Assembly: GCA_018660265.1 (NCBI GenBank)
Contig: JABJKS010000009.1
Span: 1-64,000 of the forward strand
Reading direction: 5' to 3'
Origin: Rhodospirillaceae bacterium
GTDB lineage: Bacteria; Pseudomonadota; Alphaproteobacteria; GCA-2731375
Length of the DNA stretch: 64,000 nucleotides
The translations under genes and the position numbers were made by a program. Positions 37,141 to 45,689 of this stretch are shown piece by piece. A model generated the notes under the pieces. The model did no database searches and had not been told where the DNA came from. It worked only from the letters and a program-made list of their open reading frames with translations. Numbering within the stretch: the stretch's first letter is position 1; each line of letters begins with the position of its first letter.

Positions 37141-38889
37141 ATGTCCGCCAATTCAAAATCCGAAAATAATCGCACCCCAGACGTGGATGTCGCCTTTGAC
37201 GCCGTGGTTGTCGGCGCAGGGTTTGCCGGCATGTATATGCTGCACCGCCTGCGTGGTATGGGCCTGACGGCGCGGGTCTATGAAGCGGGCGACGGTGTTG
37301 GTGGTACCTGGTACTGGAACCGCTATCCCGGCGCACGCTGCGACATTATGAGCATGCAATATTCCTATTCCTTCTCAGAGGAATTGGATCAGGAATGGAA
37401 TTGGACGGAAAAATATTCGCCGCAACCTGATATTCTGGATTATGCAAACCATGTGGCTGATCGCTTTGATCTGCGCAAGGATATCCAGTTTGAAACCCGA
37501 GTGACGGCGGCGACCTTTGATGAAACAGCCAAGCGTTGGCTGGTCGAAACGGACCAGGGGGATCAGATCAGCGCCCAGTTCTGCATTATGGCGGTGGGTT
37601 GTCTGTCGACCGCGAACCTGCCGCCTTTTGAAGGCCTGGATGATTTCCATGGTCCGGTCTATCACACCGGCCATTGGCCCCATGAAGATGTGGATTTTAC
37701 CGGCAAACGGGTTGCCGTCATTGGTACCGGTTCCTCGGCCATTCAATCCATTCCCGTTATCGCGGAACAGGCCTCGGAATTGACTGTCTTCCAGCGTACG
37801 CCGAACTATTCCGTCCCCGCCTGGAACGAGAAAATGGACCCGGAGGTGGAGCGGGAGATCAAGGCCGGGTATCCGGAGTTGCGGAAAAAAATGCGGGCGC
37901 GCCCGACCGGGTTCTATTTTGAATTCAACGCACAACCGGCTTTGGAAGCAACAGAGGAAGAGCGGGAGGCCCAGTACGAGACATTTTGGGCCAGGGGCGG
38001 TCTGCCGTTTCTTGGCTCCTACGGTGATCTGTTGTTTGAGAGAGACGCCAACGACACCATCGCTGAATTCGGACGCCGTAAAATTCGCGAGATCGTGAAA
38101 GACCCCGCGACGGCGGAGTTGTTATGCCCCAGTGATATTTTTGGCGGCAAGCGTCTGTGTGTCGATAGTGGCTATTTTGAGACTTATAATCTGCCGCATG
38201 TTTCGTTGGTCGATGTCTCGGAAAAGCCTATTGAACGCTTCACCAAACAGGGCATCGTGGCCAACGGCACCGAATATCCTGTTGATGCGGTGGTCTGTGC
38301 CACGGGTTTTGCGGCTATGACCGGGTCATTCGACAATATCAAGATTTCGGGCCGGGACGGCCTGGCCTTAACCAAGAAGTGGGAAGCCGGGCCCCGGACC
38401 TATCTGGGCCTGTCGTCAGCGGGCTTTCCCAATCTGTTCATGATCACCGGGCCTGGCAGCCCCTCCGTCCTGGCCAGTATGATCCAGGCGATTGAGCAGC
38501 ATGTGGACTGGATGGCCGATTGCATCGGTCATATGCGTGATATTGGGGCCCAGACCATCGAGGCGAAGGTGAACTATGAAGACGATTGGGTGGAGCATGT
38601 GAACGAGGTGGCGAAAATCTCCCTGCGGTCCACTTCCTCCTCCTGGTATCTTGGTGCCAATATGCCAGGCCGGCCACGGGTCTTTATGCCCTATATTGGC
38701 GGCTTTCCCATCTATGTGGACAAATGCAATCAGGTCATGACCAAGGGTTTTGAAGGCTTTGTCCTCGACGGCACTAAAAACAGTGACGAGGAACCAAAGT
38801 ATCGCCTGACCGAACGCTGGCGTGTGCCCGTGGATATGGACGTCATATCGCCTGCCGCAATCGCTGCCAAACGTGTGCCTATCGTCTGA
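37141..38889 (+). CDS. Flavin-containing monooxygenase, Baeyer-Villiger type (second copy)
   Basis: A 582-residue paralogue of the enzyme encoded at 13.2 kb. GAGFAGMY (about residue 24), GGTWYWNRYPGAR, the fingerprint FHGPVYHTGHWP (about residue 167) and the second Rossmann motif GTGSSA are intact. ATG 37141 follows GAGG; an in-frame start 30 bases upstream is possible. It should convert a cyclic or aliphatic ketone to a lactone or ester using NADPH and O2. The divergently transcribed alpha/beta hydrolase would be a natural next step. A cupin gene follows 16 bases downstream. Confidence 0.92.
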   Translation: MSANSKSENNRTPDVDVAFDAVVVGAGFAGMYMLHRLRGMGLTARVYEAGDGVGGTWYWNRYPGARCDIMSMQYSYSFSEELDQEWNWTEKYSPQPDILDYANHVADRFDLRKDIQFETRVTAATFDETAKRWLVETDQGDQISAQFCIMAVGCLSTANLPPFEGLDDFHGPVYHTGHWPHEDVDFTGKRVAVIGTGSSAIQSIPVIAEQASELTVFQRTPNYSVPAWNEKMDPEVEREIKAGYPELRKKMRARPTGFYFEFNAQPALEATEEEREAQYETFWARGGLPFLGSYGDLLFERDANDTIAEFGRRKIREIVKDPATAELLCPSDIFGGKRLCVDSGYFETYNLPHVSLVDVSEKPIERFTKQGIVANGTEYPVDAVVCATGFAAMTGSFDNIKISGRDGLALTKKWEAGPRTYLGLSSAGFPNLFMITGPGSPSVLASMIQAIEQHVDWMADCIGHMRDIGAQTIEAKVNYEDDWVEHVNEVAKISLRSTSSSWYLGANMPGRPRVFMPYIGGFPIYVDKCNQVMTKGFEGFVLDGTKNSDEEPKYRLTERWRVPVDMDVISPAAIAAKRVPIV

Positions 38890-38905
38890 ATTGAGGGGAA
38901 TTGAA

Positions 38906-39304
38906 ATGCTAAAAATTCATCGGGCTGAAGACCGACCGACGAAAAAGGCATCGGCGGATATGTTTACCGGCGATGTTTTTCAGGATGCAGTTCTGGTGGG
39001 GGAGGCCCCCTCGCGCATGCGGGCCACCAACGTCACCTTCAATCCAGGCGCGCGGACGGCCTGGCATCAGCATCCTGTGGGTCAGACCCTGTGGGCGGTG
39101 GCGGGCGTCGGGCGTGTTCAGGTTGAAGGCGGCGCTGTGCAGGAGCTGCGCCCCGGCGACACGGCGATCATCCCGCCCAACGCCCGCCATTGGCATGGCG
39201 CGGCACCGGACAGGATTTTTACCCATCTCGCCATGTCGGAAATTGGCGAAGACGGCGGCGGCACGGAATGGTTCGAAAAAGTCAGCGACGCCGACTATTC
39301 GTAA
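38906..39304 (+). CDS. Cupin-domain protein
   Basis: A 132-residue single-cupin protein. The metal-binding pattern is AWHQHPVGQTLW (His-x-His, and the Gln/Glu position) around residue 52 and the second cupin motif RPGDTAIIPPNARHWHGA around residues 85-102. It resembles the manganese-cupin hydroxynitrile-lyase-like group, but the reaction is not certain. GAGGGG precedes the ATG. Its last codons (SDADYS) recur, diverged, 2.3 kb downstream, marking a rearrangement. Confidence 0.85.
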   Translation: MLKIHRAEDRPTKKASADMFTGDVFQDAVLVGEAPSRMRATNVTFNPGARTAWHQHPVGQTLWAVAGVGRVQVEGGAVQELRPGDTAIIPPNARHWHGAAPDRIFTHLAMSEIGEDGGGTEWFEKVSDADYS

Positions 39305-39369
39305 TAATTATTCCGATTAATCCGGAAGCTTCGTTGATTGCCAGGCCACCATGCGCCGGGCACCGTTCT
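39284..39369. repeat. Left copy of an 86-base diverged direct repeat (cupin end / NTF2 end)
   Basis: Bases 39284-39300 are identical to 41610-41626, and bases 39333-39369 match 41658-41694 at 33 of 37 positions, with almost the same spacing between the two blocks. Each copy spans the 3' end of a cupin gene and the 3' end of a convergent NTF2-like gene. The two copies bracket about 2.3 kb of foreign-looking sequence. Confidence 0.75.
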
Positions 39370-39373
39370 AATT
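39317..39373 (-). pseudogene. 3' remnant of an NTF2/SnoaL-like gene
   Basis: Read leftward this stretch encodes NGARRMVAWQSTKLPD and a stop, matching the C-terminus of the intact NTF2-like protein at 41.6 kb (NGTWRMVAWQSTKIPD). An in-frame TAG lies two codons before the match begins and no upstream homology is visible. It is a leftover end of a second, diverged NTF2 gene copy. Confidence 0.75.
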
Positions 39374-39761
39374 CAGAGTCCGCACTTCATCCGCAAGCAG
39401 ACATTCGATGAAAAGGCAAATGAGTCCGCTATGTGCCACGAACGGACTGTTAGAGTTTCCTAATGCATTGCACCTAGATGCCGGCGGGCAGAGGCCGTCC
39501 ATAGCATCAAAACGCGACCTTAGGCGGCCAAAATCAAAGTGCCCTAGTTGGTGTCAGGGATATCGCAAGAAATAATGCGTTGCAGGCTGGTAAATTATTT
39601 GGAGCACAAGGCAAAGGCCGCCGGCGACAGGCTCGAAAAATTGGCGGCGGGTTCGCATCGTATTGGAATGGCTGGAAGTATTGGCCTATGCCCCCTTGTA
39701 AGATCAATGCTGTATTCTAATTGTAAGCGTCTCCAATCCTGGCGAATAGCTAACGCACGAC
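39374..39761. other. Non-coding stretch within the inserted segment
   Basis: No convincing gene, hairpin or repeat was recognised here. The frames are short and have no family motif. The base composition is less GC-rich than the flanking catabolic genes, in keeping with decayed or imported DNA. Confidence 0.5.
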
Positions 39762-39869
39762 TTCGCCGCGGAACGGGTGATTGGCGAATGGGTCTACTTT
39801 TGCGACACCGAACACCCGCATTTATCCTTTGACTTTCAAGCACCGCACGAGGCCTACTGGCGTGAGTGA
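39762..39869 (+). pseudogene. C-terminal remnant of an IS3-type transposase
   Basis: The frame reads EWVYFCDTEHPHLSFDF followed by APHEAYWRE and a stop. This resembles the end of IS3-family OrfB integrases (W-x-x-FYNxxRPHxxLxxxTPxEAYW). Only about 36 codons remain, with no DDE core or inverted repeat recognised. It is a decayed insertion sequence end. Confidence 0.5.
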
Positions 39870-39969
39870 CCCGTGGATATGATGGACAAGGCCGGTACCT
39901 TAACCACATATCCACAAGCCCAACGGCGACGAGAAGAGATCGACGGAATATACCGCAAGGAGGAATACA

Positions 39970-40761
39970 ATGCGCCGGGGTATTAGGGTTGTATTTCTTG
40001 CGGCGACAATACTTGCCGTGGCGGCGTGCGTGAGCGCTGGCTTGAGATTTCCAAGTGCCAAGATATATCCAAGCGATACCGACACAAAGAATATCCATGG
40101 CCTTCTTTTCAAACCGGACAATCCCGGCCCCTCTTCTCCTGCGGTCGTATTGCTTCATCACTGTGGCGGCATGACAGGACTGGTTACAGAGGACTGGCCA
40201 AGCTATTTATCAAGCCTGGGTTACGTCGTGTTGACCATCGACAGCTACGGGTCGCGAGGGGTTCAACGGTGCACCCGAAAAAACTACTTCCAAACCCGGA
40301 CGAACATGGTCAAGGACGCATACGGAGCGCTGGAGGCACTTGCGAAGCTACCGTATGTGGATGGCAACCGGGTCGCGGTGATCGGGTTTTCCGAGGGCGC
40401 AAATGCAATAAATCAAAGAATAATTGCGTTCGAACTTGATCGCAAAGAAGAGCTTCAATTCAAAGCCGCAATCTCGTTTTATGGCAGGTGCAACAATATG
40501 CTTTCTTACAGCAAGGATGACATGCCTTTGCTGCAAATCATTCCGGAACTGGACGTGCAACGTGCCAGCACATGCATCATGGCTGGCAAGAGGACTGACA
40601 TGGAATATCTGCTGCTGATGGGAGCCTACCACTCGTTCGACGATATTAGAAGCAGCGGTAGAATCGATTCATGGGGCAATCAGATGTTGTACGACACCGC
40701 GGCAACGGACAAAGCGCGGGAGGCAACAAAAATCTTCCTGGCCAGGCACCTGAAAAAATAG
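39970..40761 (+). CDS. Dienelactone hydrolase-family lipoprotein
   Basis: A 263-residue alpha/beta hydrolase with a lipoprotein signal peptide: MRRGIRVVFLAATILAVAAC places the lipobox cysteine at residue 20. The oxyanion/HG-like region is VVLLHHCGGMTG (about 57), the nucleophile elbow is an apparent GFSEGA (about 140, Ser), and the late His is in AYHSFDD (about 219). It should sit on a membrane face in the periplasm. An AAGGAGG ribosome site is close to the ATG. Its lower GC and location inside the 2.3-kb repeat-bounded segment suggest horizontal acquisition. Confidence 0.8.
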   Translation: MRRGIRVVFLAATILAVAACVSAGLRFPSAKIYPSDTDTKNIHGLLFKPDNPGPSSPAVVLLHHCGGMTGLVTEDWPSYLSSLGYVVLTIDSYGSRGVQRCTRKNYFQTRTNMVKDAYGALEALAKLPYVDGNRVAVIGFSEGANAINQRIIAFELDRKEELQFKAAISFYGRCNNMLSYSKDDMPLLQIIPELDVQRASTCIMAGKRTDMEYLLLMGAYHSFDDIRSSGRIDSWGNQMLYDTAATDKAREATKIFLARHLKK

Positions 40762-40763
40762 CG

Positions 40764-41207
40764 GCATCGTCGCCATGGAGCCGCAGTTTTACAGCCTGCT
40801 GCTGGACAAGCTCTCACTGGACAAGGAGCATTTCTCGGACCAGATGAACAGACATCGCTGGCCCGAATATGCCGCAGAACTGGCGATAGTTTTCCTGTCG
40901 AAAACCCGAGATGAATGGTGCGATATCCTAGAAGGCAGCGACGTCTGTTTCGCGCCGGTGCTGAGTTTGGCGGAAGCGCCCAATCACCCCCCACAATGTC
41001 CCCCGGGCGACATTTATCAAACACGACGGTTTCATCCAGGCTGCCCCGAGCCCACGTTTCAGCCGCACGCCTGGGAAAATTCAGTCCGCTTCGCGAGCCT
41101 CTGGCACAGACACAAAAGAGGTTCTGGCCGGGTTAGGATACGGCAACGAGGAACTAATTGCGCTGAGCAAAGCAGGTGCTATCGCAATCGATAACCCGTC
41201 AATCTGA
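40764..41207 (+). pseudogene. C-terminal fragment of a CaiB/BaiF CoA transferase (alpha-methylacyl-CoA racemase-like), frameshifted
   Basis: The first frame gives AMEPQFYSLLLDKLSL, RTRDEWCDILEGSD-like sequence and APVLSLAEAPNHP, typical of the C-terminal third of alpha-methylacyl-CoA racemases. After the six-C run at 40987-40992 the homology continues one frame over (ATFIKHDGFIQAAPSPRFSR, later LAGLGYGNEELIALSKAGAI) to a TGA at 41205-41207. The N-terminal two thirds of the family are absent; the fragment starts immediately after the lipoprotein hydrolase gene. It is a truncated, shifted relic. Confidence 0.8.
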
Positions 41208-41606
41208 GGAACCGGTGCGCCAGCGCGCTCCAATCAAACCTGACAGTCGCCGCCGGCAAAACTTTGCCACATACTTTCGAGCCATTCAGATTGGCTTCAG
41301 TCGGGCGGCGTGCGTGGAGCGCAGGCCAGCTTGGCCTATGGTACGACTTGAAAGTTTCTACCGTTTGACTGTTCCCACCCACCTCAAGGTCCGCTCCGGG
41401 CCAAACTGCGACATAAAGTTTCCCTTTTATAATGCTCGAAGTTGAGGGGTAAGCAGACATGCCCATAGGGTCACGAACACCTGGAGCCGCTCTGGGAATG
41501 CAGGTTTAAGGCTGCATTGAGATGGGACAGAGCAATACCGGCATCCGGTATAGTTGACCGTTGATGGGCCTCGTAGAAGCTATGGTCGTCGTCGCGGTGT
41601 TCGTCA
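41208..41606. other. Non-coding stretch at the right end of the inserted segment
   Basis: No gene, RNA or repeat was recognised over about 400 bases. The frames present have no family motif. It lies between the CoA-transferase relic and the right copy of the cupin/NTF2 repeat. Confidence 0.5.
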
Positions 41607-41636
41607 GGTTAGCGACGCCGACTATTCCGGCCAATA
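41607..41636 (+). pseudogene. 3' remnant of a cupin gene
   Basis: These ten codons read VSDADYSGQ and a stop, matching the last residues of the cupin at 38.9 kb (VSDADYS). The upstream sequence has no cupin homology. This is the counterpart of the NTF2 remnant at 39.3 kb and shows that each junction lost a different gene. Confidence 0.6.
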
Positions 41637-41694
41637 AGCACCTAGTCGGGAATTTTGGTTGATTGCCAGGCAACCATGCGCCAGGTGCCGTTCT
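41610..41694. repeat. Right copy of the diverged direct repeat
   Basis: Partner of the repeat at 39284-39369; the identical 17-base block is at 41610-41626 and the 33/37 block at 41658-41694. The second block lies inside the 3' end of the intact NTF2-like gene. Confidence 0.75.
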
Positions 41695-42016
41695 GGTTCT
41701 GGTATACGTCTGTAAACCGGACGCCGAATTTTTTCGGATCGCCAGCCACAAGCACGCCGATTTGGGCGGCCCCGGTCAAGATGACCACTTCGCCCAAATC
41801 CTGCGCCACAACGTCTGACGCCTCGACCGCCGTATAGACCGTCGCACCCGACTCCATGGCTCCAATCAGGCTTTCCTTGGTGTCGAGGCGGGCGGATGAA
41901 TGGGTATAGATCAAATCCTTGCACAGTAGATTGTTCAGTTTGGCGATATCCTTGTCCGCCATGGCCTGCATGCGTTCTTTGTCCAGGGCAATAATGCGTG
42001 CGCCGTTTTCACTCAT
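41642..42016 (-). CDS. Nuclear transport factor 2 / SnoaL-like protein
   Basis: A 124-residue cone-shaped NTF2-fold protein (IALDKERMQAMADKDIAKLNNLLCKDLIYTHSSARLDTKE and a C-terminal RMVAWQSTKIPD). Such small proteins act as isomerases, dehydratases or ligand-binding chaperones; the His in YTHSS is a common pocket residue. AAGGAGA precedes the ATG. It lies 20 bases after the 2-hydroxyacid dehydrogenase gene and closes the leftward operon. Confidence 0.8.
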   Translation of the reverse strand: MSENGARIIALDKERMQAMADKDIAKLNNLLCKDLIYTHSSARLDTKESLIGAMESGATVYTAVEASDVVAQDLGEVVILTGAAQIGVLVAGDPKKFGVRFTDVYQNQNGTWRMVAWQSTKIPD

Positions 42017-42036
42017 CGTATGTCTCCTTCAAATGT

Positions 42037-43026
42037 TTAGGTAATGTCGCTTGGCTTGACCAGGCCCTGCAGGGCCTCGCCATTTGCTAGCCGGGTGAGA
42101 TTGTCGAAAAACAATTGCTGCCACCGATCGTTAACCCCATCACCGGAAAAGGAAGTGTGCGGTGTGAGGCGAATGTTCGGGTGAGACCACAGAGGGTCGT
42201 CCGCGGGAAGGGGTTCCTGGCGGAAGACATCCAGAACGGCAGTGGCCAGGCGATCTTCATCCAGGGCCTTGATTAAGGCGCTGTCAACAATCAGTGCGCC
42301 TCGTGCAATGTTGACCAGCAAAGCCCCTTCCTTGATGGCCCCGAAGAAGGCCTCATCGGCGAAATCCCGCGTGTCATTGTTTAGGGAACAGGCCAGGACG
42401 ATCACATCCGCTTGTGGCAGGAATTTGGGCAGGTCAGCCATGGTGCCTGCGGCATCGACCAGATCAGAGGTTTCCGGCGTTCGGCGCACCACCGCCGTTG
42501 TTGCGCCAAAGGCCTTGACCCGCTTGGCGATCTGTTGGCCGATGGGCCCGTAACCGATAATCAGCCAATTCATGCCGGAGAGTTCACGGAATGGTGTCCG
42601 CTGCCACAATTTTTTGCCCTGTTGCTCTTTTTGCAGGTCCACCGGCTGCACCAGACTTAAGACCTGGGCCATAACATATTCGGAAATGGCAATTGCCTGG
42701 GCGCTGCTGTTGTGGATAGGGATGCCCTTGTCGGCGATCTTTTTGTAATAGGGATTATCAAGGCCGGCGTTGAAAGTTTGAACCAGGCCGACGGATTTGC
42801 ACGCCAGGACCAATTCGAAGGCCGCCGCCAATGTGCCGCCAATGGATAGATTGGCGCTCAACCAGAAAAAATCGATCTCCATTTCAGAAGGGTCGACCGC
42901 GATGCCATCTATTGCGTGCCAACCGTCCTCGTTGAAGGGACGGATAATGATGTCCAAATCCAATGCGTCGAGGCGTTCGTGGATCAGCTCCAGCGTTCGA
43001 TCAAAAATGGCCACTGTAATGGGCAT
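42037..43026 (-). CDS. D-isomer-specific 2-hydroxyacid dehydrogenase (second)
   Basis: A 329-residue dehydrogenase with IIGYGPIGQQIA (about residue 155), the catalytic Arg in NIARGALIVDS, and the His in LTPHTSFSGDG. It belongs to the glyoxylate/hydroxypyruvate-reductase-like group. A GAAGGA site precedes the ATG. It lies 50 bases downstream of the TauD-like dioxygenase in a leftward operon with a CaiB transferase. Confidence 0.87.
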   Translation of the reverse strand: MPITVAIFDRTLELIHERLDALDLDIIIRPFNEDGWHAIDGIAVDPSEMEIDFFWLSANLSIGGTLAAAFELVLACKSVGLVQTFNAGLDNPYYKKIADKGIPIHNSSAQAIAISEYVMAQVLSLVQPVDLQKEQQGKKLWQRTPFRELSGMNWLIIGYGPIGQQIAKRVKAFGATTAVVRRTPETSDLVDAAGTMADLPKFLPQADVIVLACSLNNDTRDFADEAFFGAIKEGALLVNIARGALIVDSALIKALDEDRLATAVLDVFRQEPLPADDPLWSHPNIRLTPHTSFSGDGVNDRWQQLFFDNLTRLANGEALQGLVKPSDIT

Positions 43027-43076
43027 ACGTATCTTTTCCTTCAGGTTCGATGAATTTGGATTTATCCGGTGATGTT

Positions 43077-43934
43077 TTAGGCAGCTTCCGTCGTGCAGCG
43101 CCGTAGTTGCCGCAACTGGCCCAGTTCATAGGCGCGGCCCCGATGCAGGGTGCATTGGTTGTCCCACATGACAACATCATGGTTGGTCCATTCGTGGCGA
43201 TAGACGAACTGCCGCTGTGTTGCATGCTCCAACAGATCATGCAGCAGCATGCGGGCCTCTGGTGTCCAGATGCCTTGGATCTCCCGCGCATGAATGCCGA
43301 TGTACAGTGATTTTCGGTTCGATTCCGCAATGGTATGCACCATGGGCCAATGTACGGGGGGCAAATTGTCCAACTCTTCCTGTGAATATCCACCGCCGCC
43401 AAGCATATTGCGGGAATGATAGGCCCAGTGTTCGGCGATCAACCCTTCCAGGCGGGCTTTCATATCTTCGTCCAAGGCGTCATAGGCGGCCCGCTGATCG
43501 GCGAACTCTGTCTGGCCACCTGTGGCGGGCAGGTTAATACCGCACAGTATGGAATACTTACCAGCCGGATTTTTGAACGAGCTGTCGGCGTGCCAATATT
43601 GGTTTGCGATCAATGAGACGTTTCGAATATTTGTGGCGGGCAGAACATTGCCCTCCATATCCACATTGGCCAAATCCATGACATCGACATTTTCCAATCG
43701 GCGTTTGCGTTTTGTGTTGAGCAATAGCCCCTTGTCGATGGATCCGAAACGACGGGTAAAGTCACTGTGTTGATCGTCCGTCAGGGGCTGATTTGGGAAA
43801 ACCAATACGGCGTACTGGGCAATGGCCTGTCCGATCGCCCCTATCGCGTCTTCGCCTAATTCCTGGGCCAGATCAATGTCCGTAATCCTGGCGGCGAAGT
43901 CATCATTAATTGCTTCAATTTTCAAAACATTCAT
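43077..43934 (-). CDS. TauD/TfdA-family 2-oxoglutarate-dependent dioxygenase
   Basis: A 285-residue Fe(II)/2-oxoglutarate dioxygenase. The facial triad is visible as YWHADSSF (His-x-Asp, about residue 114) and TLHRGRAYE (His, with the 2-oxoglutarate-binding Arg just after, about residue 263). It hydroxylates a small substrate such as a sulfonate, phenoxyacid or carnitine-like compound, releasing CO2 and succinate. It starts 20 bases downstream of a small secreted-protein gene. The substrate is unknown; a CoA-transferase neighbour suggests an acid. Confidence 0.88.
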   Translation of the reverse strand: MNVLKIEAINDDFAARITDIDLAQELGEDAIGAIGQAIAQYAVLVFPNQPLTDDQHSDFTRRFGSIDKGLLLNTKRKRRLENVDVMDLANVDMEGNVLPATNIRNVSLIANQYWHADSSFKNPAGKYSILCGINLPATGGQTEFADQRAAYDALDEDMKARLEGLIAEHWAYHSRNMLGGGGYSQEELDNLPPVHWPMVHTIAESNRKSLYIGIHAREIQGIWTPEARMLLHDLLEHATQRQFVYRHEWTNHDVVMWDNQCTLHRGRAYELGQLRQLRRCTTEAA

Positions 43935-43954
43935 TCCCCAAAAGCGTAGACGGA

Positions 43955-44317
43955 TTAGCTCGTGCGCCGTTCACAACGGTGCCAGGTTTCGGCCTCTCCG
44001 GGTTCGGAGGACGCAGCCCTATTGTGCCAGACATGCATGGTGTTGTCGTTCTGCTGCAACATCATCACCCTTTGCCCCGCTCCAGCCTCGTCCTTTGGTA
44101 CCACATAAGCGAAGCCATGGCGGTCATATTCGCCGCGTAGCGTGTTACCCTCCGGTGTGACGATTTCCGGTCCATTGATGGACAAGCCGCGGCCATCCTT
44201 GTGGCACCATTCGCCGTCGATCTGATCGGCCTGCGCCATGCCCGGGATCAAGATCGGGCAGGCCAGGGCCAGGGCCAGGACCAGGACCGGGAAAATGCGG
44301 GCTATGCTGCGTCGCAT
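43955..44317 (-). CDS. Small secreted protein of unknown function
   Basis: A 120-residue protein with a clear signal peptide (MRRSIARIFPVLVLALALACPILIPGMAQA) and a mature domain of about 90 residues beginning DQIDGEWCHKDGRGLSINGPEIVTPEGNTLRGEYDRHGFAY. Two cysteines (WCHKDG and WHRCERR) could form a disulfide in the periplasm. ATG 44317 is chosen because GGAG lies upstream and a signal peptide starts there. It sits between the CaiB and TauD-like genes in the same direction. I do not recognise the family. Confidence 0.7.
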   Translation of the reverse strand: MRRSIARIFPVLVLALALACPILIPGMAQADQIDGEWCHKDGRGLSINGPEIVTPEGNTLRGEYDRHGFAYVVPKDEAGAGQRVMMLQQNDNTMHVWHNRAASSEPGEAETWHRCERRTS

Positions 44318-44333
44318 CAGATCATCTCCAACC

Positions 44334-45536
44334 TTAAACGACTTTGTCATTATGCAGGCGGGCGATGTCGTCTTCTCCAATCTGCAAAACATCGCGCAGC
44401 ACATCATCGGTATGTTCGCCAAGTTCCGGTGGGCGGGTAATCTCTGTTGGTGAGGCGGACAGTTTGATGGGATTGCCCACGGTCTGATAACCACCCCGGC
44501 GTCCGTATTCCAAATCAACGATCATCTCACGCGCCTTCAGGTGGGGGTCAGCCAATACCTCGCCCGTATCCTGACAGGCCCCGCATGGCACGCCCGCATC
44601 TCCCATGGCTTGCATGATGTCATGCTTGCCTCGTGTCATCGTCCATTCCGTGATGATGCTGTCCAGAGCCTCCCGATTATCCCAACGATCCTCTAATGAG
44701 ACAAAACGGGGGTCCTCTGTCAGCTCCGGCATACCGAGCACGCCCAAAAACGCGGCCCACATCTGCGGTTGGGCAAAAATAAAGACATAGTCGTTCGGCC
44801 CGCCCGGATGGCAGGGATAGGTGGTGCCGGGAACATTGCGGCCCAGCTGGTTGCCCGTGCGCGCCATGGTATAGCCCTGGCGTTGATGGTCGCGCAGGCT
44901 GACCCGGCACAGGTTGACCACGGCATCCTGCATGGAGACTTCCACATGCTGGCCAAGGCCGGTGCTATGGCGTTGTTGCAGTGCGGCCAGAATGCCGATC
45001 ACCATATGCATGCCGGTACCGGAATCGCCAATCGACGGCCAAATATAGGTGGGCGGTCCATCAGGCTCCCCCGTCACACTCATGGCCCCGCCCATGGCCT
45101 GGGCGATGGGCTCAAAGCTTTTATAGTCCGCATAGGGGCCATAGGTGCCATAGGTGCCGAAGCCCTTGATTGTGGCATAGATCAGGCCGGGGTTGATTTC
45201 CTTCAGCACATCATAGCCGAGGCCAAGGCGATCGAGGGCGCCGGGGGCAAAATTCTCCACCAACACATCCGACTCCGCGATCAGCTGTTTGAACAACTGC
45301 TTGCCCTCGTCGGATTTCAAATTCAGGGTCAGGCTGCGTTTGTTGGCATTCAGGATCAGGAAAAACAGGCTGTCGCCATGTTCATCCGCCATATTTCGCC
45401 GGGCCACATCGCCGCCCGTCGGTTCCTCCACCTTAATCACATCGGCACCAAGGAAGCCCAGGACCTGTCCGCATGCGGGTCCTGCCTGATTGTGGGTCAT
45501 GTCCATGACGCGGATGCCGTTCAGTGCGGTACTCAT
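44334..45536 (-). CDS. CaiB/BaiF CoA-transferase family protein
   Basis: A 400-residue family III CoA transferase. GIRVMDMTHNQAGPACGQVLGFLGADVIKVE opens the fold, the CoA-binding RSLTLNLKSDEGK is near residue 70, and MQDAVVNL carries the catalytic Asp about residue 200 (SMQDAV). It moves CoA between carboxylic acids, for example from succinyl-CoA to a pathway acid. GGAGG precedes the ATG. It heads the leftward operon with the TauD-like and hydroxyacid dehydrogenase genes, divergent from the MetE-like gene 153 bases away. Confidence 0.9.
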   Translation of the reverse strand: MSTALNGIRVMDMTHNQAGPACGQVLGFLGADVIKVEEPTGGDVARRNMADEHGDSLFFLILNANKRSLTLNLKSDEGKQLFKQLIAESDVLVENFAPGALDRLGLGYDVLKEINPGLIYATIKGFGTYGTYGPYADYKSFEPIAQAMGGAMSVTGEPDGPPTYIWPSIGDSGTGMHMVIGILAALQQRHSTGLGQHVEVSMQDAVVNLCRVSLRDHQRQGYTMARTGNQLGRNVPGTTYPCHPGGPNDYVFIFAQPQMWAAFLGVLGMPELTEDPRFVSLEDRWDNREALDSIITEWTMTRGKHDIMQAMGDAGVPCGACQDTGEVLADPHLKAREMIVDLEYGRRGGYQTVGNPIKLSASPTEITRPPELGEHTDDVLRDVLQIGEDDIARLHNDKVV

Positions 45537-45689
45537 GTCTGCCTATCCTCCAAAATGCCATCTTCGTCTGTCATGGTCTTCTATGCCCAACGGAATAGTG
45601 TTTCCGGAATTGTAGCCCTTGCACCGGATGGGCGTCGAGCTAACAATAGACGGGTGCGGATGTAGAAAAGACATCGGGAGTGGGAAACC

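Noticed and set aside
39374-39761. Additional transposase or gene remnants
   Set aside because: All frames were read for IS3 OrfA or DDE-core sequences; nothing beyond the short C-terminal tail could be supported.
44769-45665. 298-codon open frame on the plus strand
   Set aside because: It lies antisense to the CaiB-type CoA transferase and has no motif; a shadow frame.
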